A program made the position numbers and the translations under genes. The notes under the pieces were generated by a model that saw only the letters and a program-made list of their open reading frames with translations, had not been told where the DNA came from and did no database searches. Of a stretch of DNA of 64,000 bases, positions 1 through 9,769 are shown piece by piece. Source of the DNA: Adiantum capillus-veneris (taxonomy: Eukaryota; Streptophyta; Polypodiopsida; Polypodiales; Pteridaceae); NCBI GenBank assembly GCA_014529385.2, contig CM043962.1:92886180-92950179 (forward strand). Reading direction: 5' to 3'. Every line of letters starts with the position of its first letter. Positions within the stretch are counted from its first letter, which is position 1.

Positions 1-290
1 AGCTCACACAAATGAATCCAAAAATTTGTTTATGCAACTTACACCTAAGGGACACAGTTTTGATGATGAAATGAAAGCTATTTTCTTGCTATGTTCTTTG
101 CCTTCATCGTGGACATTTAACACTACCATTAGTAACTTTGTCCTAAGGGTAAACTCGCTTTTAGTGATGTTACTAGTGCTTTGCTTAGGAAAGAGATTAG
201 ACATCAGTCTCTAGATACTAATGGGCATGGTGTTGCATATGTGGCTAGTGATAATCATCCTAGGCAAAGAAGTCATAGTCATAGTCACGA
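1..290 (+). pseudogene. Copia gag fragment (Copia-2 family)
   Basis: Plus-strand remnant of a Ty1/Copia gag (capsid-like) reading frame. The stretch with FDDEMKAIFLLCSLPSS closely resembles the minus-strand Copia-2 gag at 39,098-39,499 (FGDEMKAIFLLCSLSSS), so it is the same family in the opposite orientation. The frame continues through LLRKEIRHQSLDTNGHG and ends in a His/Ser/Arg-rich stretch near 288, before any zinc knuckle. It is cut at the left by the window edge and at the right by the start of Copia-1 homology on the other strand. It is a fragment with no expected function. Confidence 0.7.
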
Positions 291-294
291 TCGA

Positions 295-858
295 TCATAG
301 GATCCCAAGAACACCCAAATCAGTCATAAGGTGTCTGAGCCATACACACTCAACCGTAGCTATGAAGATTGCCTTGTACTCAGCCTCACAACTAGAAGTG
401 GCCACAGTAGGTTGCTTCTTGCTCAACCATGATATACGTGAACTGCCAAGCATGAAACAAAAACCACTTGTGGACACTCGTGTGTCAAAACAACCAGCCC
501 AATCTGAGTCCAAAAAAGCATGTAAGTTTGGCGGCAATGATCCCCCCTTGGGATAAAACAAGCCAAGATGTAAAGTGCAACTAAGGTAGCACAAAATCCT
601 TTTGACAGCCTGCCAATGCTTAGACCCTGGGCTATGCATAAATCTACTGACCTGTGAGACTGCAAACTGAATATCCAACCTCGTGTTGCATACATAAATG
701 AGGCATCCAACAGCAATTTGGTAAATAGTGACATTTGCAGGATCACCAACATCATGAAGACTCAATTTTAAACCTGTTTCCATGGAAGTGGCAATAGGTT
801 TGTAATCCTCAAGTTCAAACTTACATAGCAATGTCTCTATGTAACTTTTTTGCCACAA
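295..858 (-). pseudogene. Copia-1 RT C-terminus and RNase H
   Basis: A 187-residue open segment covers the end of the Copia reverse transcriptase and the RNase H domain. Recognisable landmarks are SYIETLLCKF, GCLIYVCNTRLDIQFAV, HWQAVKRILCYL, the RNase H aspartate context FLDSDWAGC and SSCEAEYKA. The C-terminal end of RNase H is missing because homology stops at about 295. It is separated from the upstream RT segment by stop codons and by a 90-bp duplication at 851-1,030. Confidence 0.85.
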
Positions 859-1030
859 GGCAATACCACCATCACACTCCTTAAACTATATGCCCAACTA
901 ATGATGCAACATCCCCAAATCTTTCATGTGATGGTGGTATTGCCACAAGGCAATACCACCATCACACTCCTTAAACTATATGCCCAACTAATGATGCAAC
1001 AGCCCCAAATCTTTCATCTTGAAAGTATCA
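851..1030. repeat. 90-bp direct duplication with hairpin at the junction
   Basis: Two copies of about 77 bp lie at 851-927 and 941-1,017, a period of 90 bp, and differ at only one base in the aligned part. The junction contains perfect 17-nt inverted arms (928-944 and 949-965) around a 4-nt loop. The first copy already carries a short native palindrome (TTGCCACAAGGCAA). The duplication lies in the Copia-1 RT region and repeats 30 codons in frame. Confidence 0.9.
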
Positions 1031-2171
1031 TTCAAATCAACCTTAAATTCAGCAATATGTTTCTCATTTGGTCCAGTGATCAGCAAACCATCTACATAAA
1101 GAACCACAATGAGAAGTACATCACCCTCATGCTTTACATACAATGTGCTTTCTGTTGGACTGTTACGAAAGCCTTGTTTGACCAAATGAGTGTCAGCTTT
1201 CTCATTCCAAGCACAAGGAGATTGCTTCAACCCATACAAAGCCTTCTTACATCTCCACACTTTGTCCTCTTGTCCTTTTATGACAAAACAGCGAGGCTGC
1301 GTTACATAAACTTCCTCAAATATGTCACCATTCAAGAAAGCATTAACAATGTCTAATTGATGTACATCTAACCAAAATGAGCTGCCAATGCACATAGAAG
1401 ACGCACAGTAGTCATACGACAAGTGGGAGCAAAAGTCTCTTTATCATCTATGGCTTTTTGCTGTGCATAACCCTTTGCAACAAGTTGAGCCTTATGGCGA
1501 TCGATCTCACCATCCGGCTTGTGTTTCAACTTGTAAACCCACTTCATACCAATGGCCTTTTTGCCAGGAGGCAAATCACATAAAGTCCATGTGGCATTTT
1601 CTATAAGTGCATCATATTCTGATTGCATGGCAGCCATCCAATTTATTGAATTATGTGCTTCATCAAAAGACAAAGGTTCGTCAACATCATGTAAGCTAGA
1701 CACAGCCAAAGCATAACAATCTGATGCATAAGATGCATGGCAAGAACCTGAACAAGTACGATTAAACAAATGTGTATCCAATTTATTGTCACACAATGTA
1801 TGCACCAGCCATTTTGGCATACCTCTAGCTTGCTCATTTTCAGCCCTTTCCTCATCAAGTACATCATGTACATCTACATCAGTAATAGGCTGATTTGTAA
1901 CATTTTTGGAAACCCCCATAGGCTGTACATTTGCCTCATTGGAATTTACATTCAAACTTCCACCACTGAAAAGAGGCAACAAAGTGTCATAAATGTCCTG
2001 TAAGCTTACATTACTGTCTCTAGTACATGACAGCAAGGGCTGAACAAAATCTTCCACAAACACTACATCTCGTGAAACCATAATACGCTTTGTTTGCGAA
2101 TGATACAACCTGTAACCTTTGCTTTCAACACTATAATCGACAAAAATACATTTGACAAACTTATCATCCAA
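988..2171 (-). pseudogene. Copia-1 reverse transcriptase
   Basis: Two overlapping reading frames (1,368-2,171 and 988-1,422) together encode the Copia RT. The N-terminal part has WMAAMQSEYDALIENATW, GMKWVYKLK and LVAKGYAQ. The catalytic part has VHQLDIVNAFLNGDIFEEVY, KALYGLKQSP and YVDGLLITG. The usual YVDD catalytic box reads YVDG, so a catalytic aspartate is lost. A frameshift joins the two parts near 1,400. The region before 1,700 is the linker between integrase and RT. Confidence 0.88.
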
Positions 2172-3352
2172 ATTTTTGCATTATGTTTGTGGCACCAAAG
2201 CATATACCAAACAGCCAAAAACATGCATGTGCTCAATAGAAGGCTTTCTATCATGCCATGCTTTATATGGAGTAATAGACTACAAAGCTTTCGTAGGACA
2301 CCTGTTAAGTACATAAGTGGCACACATAATGGCCTCAAGCCAAAAAGAATGCGGCAAAGCTTGACTTTTGACCATACATCGTGCCATTTTCGTAAGTGAC
2401 CTGTTTTTCCTCTCAGCTATACCATTTTGCTGAGGTGTATAAGGCATTGTACATTGGTGTTTTATCCCACGACTAGCCAAAAATGCATTAAATTCATGAG
2501 ACATATACTCCCCCCCTCGATTTCTACGGAGGGTGCCCATAGTACATTTCAAGACATTTTCAACCATAGCCAGAAATTGTTTGAAGCACATAAAAACTTC
2601 ACTTTAAGCGGAAATACCCATGCATGCCTTGAGTAATCATCAATGAAAGTCACGAAGTACAAGTAATTGCCCAAGGATGGAGTTTGCATGGGCCCACAAA
2701 CATCACTATGCCCAAGCTGCAATGTGCATGTGGCCCTAATTGAACCATTCTTTGGAAACTTAGAACGCTGCATTTTACCCAAAATACAGCCTTCGCAAAC
2801 ATGTTTGACAGGTGCTTCAAGAGGCGGCAAAGAAGCAACCATATCAGATTTTTGCAAATGCAGCAAATTGGCAAAATTCAGATGCCCAAAACGTGCATGC
2901 CACAATTTTGCATCTGAAACAGCCCTTGAGTCTGGAACTGCATTTGCAAAATTTTGTCCACACTTGCTATACGAAGTGATCTTATACAACCCACGGCACA
3001 AAAGGCCAGATGCAACAATTTCAACACCAAAACTGAGATGATGAACTGTACATCTGTCATCCACAAATTTGACCACAAGTCCAAGTCTAGCAAGTGCAGG
3101 TATAGACAAAAAATTCTTCTCAATCCTAGGTACATAAAGTGCATCAACAAGTGTGAATGAACTGCCATTTGCAGTAGTAAGCACAATCTTTCCAACTCTC
3201 TGAACTGGATAAGAGACATTAGTGGCGCAAGGGACTGAATTCCCATGAGGGACTGACTTGAGAGAGGTGAACAATTCACGATGTGAGGTAATGTGCTTTG
3301 TAGCACCACTGTCAAAATACACACATGTGAATCTACAGCAACTGACATGCAT
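2063..3352 (-). pseudogene. Copia-1 protease C-part and integrase
   Basis: The 2,549-3,352 frame begins with the aspartic protease motif in VYFDSGATKHIT. It continues through the GAG-pre-integrase zinc-binding region (LWHARFGHLN, then CEGCILGKMQR) and the first catalytic aspartates of the integrase core (SDVCGPMQTPSLG, FVTFIDDYSRHAW). A frameshift near 2,560 moves the core into the 2,280-2,591 frame, which holds the rest of the core (NRGGEYMSHEF, MPYTPQQNGIAERKNR). Another shift follows near 2,300. The domains are clear but the frame is broken. Confidence 0.88.
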
Positions 3353-3378
3353 ACATCATGGACAACAGGATTGTAAGT

Positions 3379-4415
3379 TCACTCTACACTAAAAGCCCAT
3401 TCTGCATCAACATCAACATCATAGTCTCCTTTCACAGAAGACTCAACAATGGCTGCATTTGTAGTGGAACCAGCATTTGCAGTCGAACCACCCTCTTTCT
3501 TCTTCGCCTCTTTGGTCTTCAACTTAGGACATTGCTTGATCAAGTGATCATTAGCTTTATAATAATGGAAACACGTCTTCTTTTTTCCCTTATCACCAGA
3601 ATTTCCAGAAAATTTGCTGCCAGCAGAAACATTAGGAACATAAGTTTTGCCACTCGCAGCAGAACCATAAGAAGTGGATGCATTGTTGTTACTACCCTTT
3701 CTTTGAGAAGCAATAAAAGCATGTTCAATTGCACGTTGCCTAGTTTTGTTTTTTCTGGAAAGTGACTCTTGCAATAGCAATGTGTATAATGCATCAAACT
3801 TGACAACGTCAGGATTTCCTTGGATCATAAGTCTCCAAGTACTAGCAAAAGTCTGGTAAGAATCTGGTAAGGCATCAAGAACAGTCTGCACAAGGGAACT
3901 ATCAAAAATGACTTCACTGCAGAAATAAGTTGCTCATTGATATCCTTGACACCAGCAAGGAAAGTGTGCATATCATCTTCCTCATGCATAATCTTCGATT
4001 CTAGCTCTTTACGTAGCAAAGCAATTTTAGCCTCATTGCGGCTTGCATAAAGACCTGTTAGAATATCCCAAGCCTGTTTTGCAGATTTCGTTGAACGAAT
4101 GTGAGGAGTAATGGTGCACTTTACAAACAACGGAACCAAGGCATGAGCCTGTGCATCCTTTACATCCCTACGAGCTTATTTTGCCGTAGGCAAAAAAACT
4201 CTAATAGCAGTAATCCTTGCAGCAAGACCTGCAACATCCTCAACATCGCCTACATCCTCAAAACCAGGACATACATCATCGCCCTACACAATATTTGAGA
4301 CGCCCTTTGACACAAGAACATGTTGCATCATGTAAGCCCACATAGGGTAATTGTCCCCATCCAATCTGTCCTTAGCAGCAAACATCTTGAACACATCTAT
4401 TTTGTTGCCAACCAT
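3379..4415 (-). pseudogene. Copia-1 gag
   Basis: The gag start is probably the ATG at 4,415, just downstream of the primer-binding site: MVGNKIDVFKMFAAKDRL followed by NYPMWAYMMQHVLV, a plant Copia gag N-terminus. It continues in other frames at 3,825-4,139 (AWDILTGLYASRNEAKIALL) and 3,379-3,891. The C-terminal zinc knuckle reads CFHYYKANDHLIKQC, in which the second cysteine is a tyrosine and the spacing is off. Stop codons and frameshifts break it into at least three pieces. Confidence 0.85.
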
Positions 4416-4725
4416 GGAAATTGCATGCACCTGATGTGAAGACTGTCCGAAATGAGGAGAAACTGAGTGAGACCAGCACGTGCTATAAAGCACAACCCGC
4501 AGTGGGCTATATGGGACCTGTTATGGAGTATTTGGCACTGACATAAATCTACACAAAATGACAAAATTGCATGCACCAACCTAGCTGTAGTGGAAACGGA
4601 GGCCGAAATGAGCCCGAATCAAAAATCTGAGCAGACTAAACTCTACAAGCTTATCTGAAACTTTTGTTGACCTGCAAATGCTCGCCAAAGCTGACAAAAA
4701 TCGGAGAAAGTGTTTCCTACAACCT

Positions 4726-4737
4726 GCTCTAATACCA
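4726..4737 (-). other. Copia-1 primer-binding site
   Basis: Read on the minus strand the sequence is TGGTATTAGAGC, one base different from the plant initiator-tRNA-Met complement TGGTATCAGAGC. It lies two bases inside the 5' LTR, as expected for priming of minus-strand cDNA. Confidence 0.85.
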
Positions 4738-4739
4738 AT

Positions 4740-4966
4740 TGTTGGAATTAGAATTGCAGGAAAACACACACATCTTGGAGAAGACGAAGGAACCTCAAGG
4801 TACACAACAGAGAGTAAATTACTTAGTGTGCTATGAAAAGATAGACAGCCCTAGAGTGATGGGCGTATATATAATGCACGGGGAAAAAAACCTCCTAAAA
4901 AGGGAAAAAATGCCCCGGCGGTCCTAGTGTGTTCACACACATCACTACCACATGTATATGGTAACA
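4740..4966 (-). repeat. Copia-1 5' LTR
   Basis: A 227-bp LTR bounded by TG and CA (TGTTGG at one end, GGTAACA at the other on the plus strand). A TATA-like run lies near 4,866-4,876. The primer-binding site abuts its inner edge. A diverged second copy is at 33,050-33,278. The outer boundary abuts Gypsy-A sequence. Confidence 0.82.
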
Positions 4967-5333
4967 TCCTCAACTATGAGGTAGGAAAGATAAAGCATAG
5001 TCATTAGTCCATGGTTTCCTAGTGGGTAGAGGATCCCTTCTTACCCAGTGTCATCTTTCCAAAATGGATGACTTGTCCATTCAGTGATTGGGAGACTTAG
5101 CATCCACAAGCATGTCTATTCTATGGTCCAAATCAATACTTCAAAGTAGATTGACAAGTTCCACTTGGTGCTTGGGAGACGTAGTCGCCACAAACATGAT
5201 CATAATTATGCATACCTTCAAATTTGTGCACAATAAGAGAAAGAGAGTCATATCAAAACTTTGTGCATTGTATATATTTACATGTGTTTACCCAAGTGAG
5301 TCATTGTAAGCCTTGACAATGTGCACACTATCC

Positions 5334-5872
5334 TTAAGTTAGATTCCTTGCATATCCATCTTGTATCTTCAAAAGGATAATTTTGGAATTTAATAAGATA
5401 CCTTGCAAGACCTTGTCTCGCAAGACCTTGTCTTCATGTCGTAGGATAGACTCGGGTTGGAGTACCTCTTCTTGACCTTCAAATTCTGGAGGATCTTCAA
5501 TGATGGCTTCTTGAGGTGGCTCTCCTTTGTAAGAATTAAGTAAGCTTACATGGAAGGCATTGTGTATGAGCCAATGATTGGGCAACTTCAATTGATAATC
5601 CATCCCATTGATTGGCTTGAGAATTTGAAAGGGACCATAGTATCTTTTTGCTAGTTTAGCATAATCGTAGGATTCTTCCTCAAGGTATTCCTTAGACAAG
5701 CTTTAGGAAACTTTAGAAAGACCCAATCATCTTGCTTGAAGGTCAAGGCTCTTCTATGCTTATTAGCAGCAGCCTTTTGCTTTTGCTGAGAGATATATAT
5801 AGCTTCTTTAATCTTTTGAAAAGATTCTTTTAAGTCTCGGCTATATTCATTAGCAGGCGAGGATCTTCCCAT
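5334..5872 (-). pseudogene. Gypsy-A integrase C-terminus and chromodomain
   Basis: Two overlapping frames (5,651-5,872 and 5,334-5,699) encode the integrase C-terminal region: ISQQKQKAAANKHRRALTF, then [27 protein letters not shown] and [13 protein letters not shown]. The corresponding Gypsy-B sequence runs on into a chromodomain-like segment (GKIIRRYLIKF, NYPFEDARW). Here a short duplication of the RHEDKVL codons shifts the frame, so the chromodomain is read as nonsense. In chromoviruses this domain directs integration to marked chromatin. Confidence 0.8.
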
Positions 5873-6424
5873 GTACTTTGAGTAGCAAGGGGCGTTTGGA
5901 TCTTCCCTCTATGACCTCAAATGGTGATTTTCCCGTAGAAGTATGTACAGTGTTGTTGTATGCATACTCTACAAGAGGTAGGTACTTCTCCCATTGAGAA
6001 TGTTGATCTACTTCAATAACATAGGATCTTAGTAGATCAAGAATTGTGGAGCTAGCTACTTCAATTTGGCCATCCGTTTGTGGGTGATGGGTTGAAGAAA
6101 AATTTAATCTAGTACCTAGACTTCAAAGAGACCCTTCCAAAAATTACTTGTCATTCAGTAGGCAAGCCATGGTACTTGAAATTTTTGATATAAAGAGGGT
6201 TGCCATTTGATGTGCCTTAATAGTCTTTTTGATCGGTATGAAATGGGCTTGTTTGCCCACCTGTCAACTATAGTCCATATTCCCATGGATAGACTTGGGC
6301 AATCATATTCCCATGGATAGACTTGGGCAATCCATGGATATGCTCTCCCATGGTGAATTAGGGATTGGTAATGGTTGGACTAATCCTAATTGCTTCCATC
6401 AATCATATTTTGTCTTTTGGCATA
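5873..6424 (-). pseudogene. Gypsy-A integrase core, heavily eroded
   Basis: No long open frame. Translated piecewise on the minus strand, the right place in the element shows integrase-core remnants, including the segment preceding the C-terminal domain near 5,930-6,000 (PLVEYAYNN-like followed by GKSPFE). A short direct repeat (CATATTCCCATGGATAGACT near 6,280 and 6,305) adds to the disruption. Confidence 0.55.
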
Positions 6425-7083
6425 TTACACAGTTGGTTGTATGTTTACTTTCATGAGTGAGTGAGTAATACATAGCCTATTGCCATAGAGAAGATAACCA
6501 TCTTGCAAGGTAAATGGTTCTTCTTTTTTCCCTAATGCAAGGGTAGAAATTACATTTTTAAAATTTGGATTAGTAGCATACTCATCTATCATTGAAGATA
6601 TATCATTATGAGTTGCTATTGTTACAACATTTACCCTTGGCCATCGTGAAAGTTCATTGGCCACTTGGTTGTGCTTGCCCACGATGTGAGCAATATGAAA
6701 ATTGAATTGAGAAAGAAAATCTTCCCACCTCATCTATTTATCAAAAGTCTTGGTTTGGGTCATGAGTATTTGAGGCTTTGATGATCCGTACGTAGAATAA
6801 ACGGAGTCCCTAGGAGATAATGGTTCCATGTCTCTAGAGCATGTAGGATAGCTAATAGCTCTTTTTCATAAATGCCCAATGTTCACTCGTCAAAATTCAA
6901 TTTCCTGCTCTCATATGCTATGGCATGCCCTTCTTGAAGCAAAACTGCTCCAAGGAAATTACCACGTGCATCACATTGGACCTCAAAGGGCTTTGTGAGA
7001 TCCAATAAAATAAGCACGGGTTGATAGATAAGCTTTTTGTTTGAGCATCTCAAAAGATTCTTTCTCCTTTCCATTCCATGCAT
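6425..7083 (-). pseudogene. Gypsy-A RNase H and start of integrase
   Basis: The 6,883-7,083 frame carries the RT/RNase H signature PVLILLDLTKPFEVQCDARG and GAVLLQEGHAIAYESRKLN. The 6,425-6,733 frame has FNFHIAHIVGKHNQVANELSR, the end of RNase H, then LQDGYLLYGNRLCI leading toward the integrase zinc finger. The two frames are separated by stops and the integrase HHCC finger is not preserved. Confidence 0.82.
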
Positions 7084-8024
7084 ACTTAACGTTCTTTTTT
7101 GTTAGATCATATAGTGGACCGGCTCCTTGGTTTAGGCCATTCTTTAATTAGTTCCAACTTTTGGGATCCATATGGATACCAAATTGAGCCAAATTGAGAG
7201 ATAATATGAGCTAAGTATTGAATTTCTTACAAGAAGAATTCACTTTTCTTTTGATCAACGAAAAGCTTATTGATTCTCAAAGCTTGGAAAATTACCTGGA
7301 CGTGTTTCTTGGTGCTCCTCAAGAGATTTGGAGTAGATGATTATATCCTCAAAGAATACTCTAGTGAAGTTGCGATATGGTCAAAATATTTTCTCCATCA
7401 TGCAATTGAAAGTGGCTGGAGCATTTGTCAAGCCAAAGGCATGACAAGATGTTCATGAAGACCAAATGTAGTACGAAAAGCAATCTTTAGGATATCTTTA
7501 TTGACTAACCTTATTTGATGATAGCCACTTTTAAGGTCAATCCTACTAAACTAGGTAGACCCTTGCAACTTCTCAAATAGATCTTCTACCCGAGGTACAT
7601 AAAATCTATTTTTAATTGTGATTATATTTAGGGCTCTATAGTCTACATACATGCAATATGGGTCATCTTTCTTTTGCACTAATAGAAATGGCGAACAAAA
7701 TGGGGATGAATTAGGCCTTACCATCCCTTTTTCTACCAATTCATTCACTTGCCTCATAATCTCCTCTTGTTGAACTTGAGAGACTCTATAAGGAGGTTCA
7801 TTGGGAGGTGAACTTCTTGGTAGTAGCTCTATGGCATGGTCATCATCTCCTAGTTTTGGAGGTAACTCTCCAGGGATTTCATCAATGAAAACATCTTGAA
7901 ATTGGTCTATAAAATTAGATAACTCTAACTGTTCTTGATTTTTATCATTGTTATTTAGTAAAGCAGTAGTGTCGTTCATAAATTCTCTAACAAAAATCAT
8001 GTACATGGAAACTGAACTTTTCAT
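7084..8024 (-). pseudogene. Gypsy-A reverse transcriptase
   Basis: The 7,551-8,024 frame contains the linker and RT N-terminus: DDDHAIELLP, PPYRVSQVQQEEIMRQVNEL, GMVRPNSSPFCSPFLLVQKK and MYVDYRALNIITIKNRF. The palm and thumb (7,084-7,550) have no long frame but align in position with the intact palm of Gypsy-B at 42,960-43,180. The element cannot encode active RT. Confidence 0.85.
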
Positions 8025-8076
8025 TGAGTCACAGCTTGTGTATGTACAAGGGGTATGGTGTTACCTTTCTCACTTG

Positions 8077-8078
<2 letters not shown>

Positions 8079-8154
<76 letters not shown>

Positions 8155-8630
8155 TTAAAGTAGATTTTCCTCTTAAGAAACTTCATAGAGGCAGACATGC
8201 AATTAAACCATGGTGCCCCTAGAATTGGATCTTCGTGTTTGAGAGGAGAGATAAAGAAGTCTTCTTTGTCCACATAACTCTGGACATGGAGTTTCAATTT
8301 TCCAATCAAGAGAGTGAACGAGGCTTCTTGTCCCTTGAAAGCCCCATCCGCCTACACAGTATCCGCCATCTCATAAGCTTGTATCCCTAAATTGGTGGTT
8401 AGCACAATTCATATGAAATTATGAGTTGAGACAGGATCAAAGAGGATAAAAGCATCATTTTCTCTCACCTTGCTCCATGCATAGGCAAGTGGTGACCCTT
8501 TGCAATGACCATCATATTTTGGAGCTTCAATTATAGAGGCTCTAGGTGGTTCATTGCATACATTTCTTTCTGGACAAGACCGATAGCCATGTCCTTGCTC
8601 CCCACACTTAAAACGTTTGCTATCCTTATG
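8079..8630 (-). pseudogene. Gypsy-A zinc knuckle and protease
   Basis: On the minus strand near 8,570-8,610 the frame reads FKCGEQGHGYRSC, a gag zinc knuckle whose first cysteine has become arginine (KRFKCGEQ). Farther downstream the 8,079-8,309 frame reads LKLHVQSYVDKEDFFISPL and GAPWFN, the C-terminal part of the Gypsy aspartic protease. Gypsy-B has the same segments at 41,945-42,420 with a complete CCHC. Confidence 0.78.
8081..8153. repeat. (AT)n microsatellite in Gypsy-A protease
   Basis: About 73 bp of uninterrupted AT dinucleotide. On the minus strand it directly follows protease-like coding sequence (YVDKEDFFISPLKHED, GAPWFN), so it expanded within the element. Confidence 0.97.
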
Positions 8631-8819
8631 ATAACGCTCTAGCTCTTCGGGTGAGAGTTTGTTTTTACCTTTGTAAACACCTTTTTCATTTTCTTTCTTG
8701 TTGTTGTTGTTGTTAGGGTTGTCTTTGGAAGAAGTTTGCGTAACATTATTCTTCCCCTTGGGCTCATTTTTGTCCTTAATTTCTAAGAGCTTAAAGTTCT
8801 TCTAGCCCCTTGTTGAAAA

Positions 8820-9740
8820 TTAATTCTTAAAAGCAATCATGGTGTGGTGAATGACCGCCGAGATGGTTTTGGGCCTTTGAGAATTGACATGTTCAATCAT
8901 GTCTTTTGGTAGCCTAGCACAAAATTGTTGCTTTTCCTCTCCAAAGGCTATCTTTTTGTAGACAATGGCTTTGAGATGTAGGTCCCAAAACTTGTCTACA
9001 TACTTATGGAGAGACTCAGATGGAGCCATTCGGTGATAACTTTATCTTTGGCATCGCTTGAAAGAAATTGTTTCATAATGGAAGATCTTAAGGCTTTCCA
9101 TGTCTTGAGAGCTTCTCTGTTAACCCGTAGGCTATCCCACCATTGCCTGTCCGACTTTTGAAAGTGCATGGCAACATGTCATTGTATGAAGTCTAAGAAC
9201 TTGTTGGTGGCACCGAAGGCACCATTGTAGGTGAGGAAAGTGATGTTCTTTCCTCCCTCTTTAAACTTCTTGAGCTTGTTGAACCTTCTCCATGCGGCAT
9301 AGGATTTTTGATGTCCTCTCCTCTTAGGCTCATTGAAGGAGTAGCCACTACTTTCATTGGGAGAGGAGGGTGATGAAGCTGGAGAAGAGAGTGACCTCCT
9401 TCTCTTCTTTTTCTTCTTGGGAGTTCTTTCTTATCTCTTGGAATCAAGATGAGAAGAATTATGCAGTGATCTTTTCTTCTTTAAAGGAGTTGAGACCTTT
9501 GAGATCGCCGTCTTCTTGGAGCCACATCTTCAATAGAAGTCTTTGGAGACTCACTTTTATATCTTTCCATTGGTGGAGGCTCTTCATTTGGAGCATGACA
9601 TCTCCTTTTTGGAAGAGATGCATCCCCAACTTGATGCTCAAGCTCTTCAAGCAAATTGTTCTCACACTCATAGAGAGTTCTCTTTTGGAGATCTCACCAA
9701 GAGTCTTTCTAGGAGCTCTCTCCTTGGGCAATTGGAAGAA
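8820..9740 (-). pseudogene. Gypsy-A gag
   Basis: Three pieces of a chromovirus gag: a charged N-terminus (9,459-9,740, with EELEHQVGDASLPKRRCHAP in one frame), a middle (9,193-9,447, GEDIKNPMPHGEG and LKREERTSLSSPTM), and the retrotransposon-gag domain C-part (8,820-9,029, SESLHKYVDKFWDLHLKA, QQFCARLPKDMIEHVNSQRP). Gypsy-B carries matching segments at 41,160-41,761. Stops separate the pieces. Confidence 0.82.
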
Positions 9741-9769
9741 TACCATGTGTGTGAAGTTTTATGACATTA

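Larger units (their letters stand above)
295..4966 (-). mobile_element. Copia-1: decayed Ty1/Copia LTR retrotransposon
   Basis: Order on the minus strand is 5' LTR (4,966-4,740), primer-binding site, gag, protease, integrase, reverse transcriptase and RNase H, which is the Copia order (integrase before RT). The reading frame is interrupted by frameshifts and stops at several points. The 3' end stops inside RNase H near 295, so the 3' LTR is missing and the copy cannot move. The sequence immediately right of the 5' LTR matches the 3' non-coding region of the Gypsy family seen at 43,850-44,200, so Copia-1 appears to have inserted into Gypsy-A. Confidence 0.9.
4967..9745 (-). mobile_element. Gypsy-A: decayed Ty3/Gypsy chromovirus
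   Basis: Minus-strand Gypsy order: gag (about 9,740-8,820), zinc knuckle (about 8,600), protease, RT, RNase H, integrase and a chromodomain-like C-terminus (5,334-5,450), then a 3' non-coding region (5,330-4,967) matching Gypsy-B at 43,850-44,200. The family is the same as Gypsy-B and Gypsy-D. Frames are interrupted throughout and a long (AT)n tract sits in the protease. No LTR is visible: the 3' one would lie beyond Copia-1 to the left, and the 5' end meets Gypsy-C near 9,750. Confidence 0.88.

Noticed and set aside
8079-8309. Open frames with long Tyr/Ile repeats around the (AT)n tract
   Set aside because: Translation of a dinucleotide repeat in both directions. Only the protease text next to it is meaningful.
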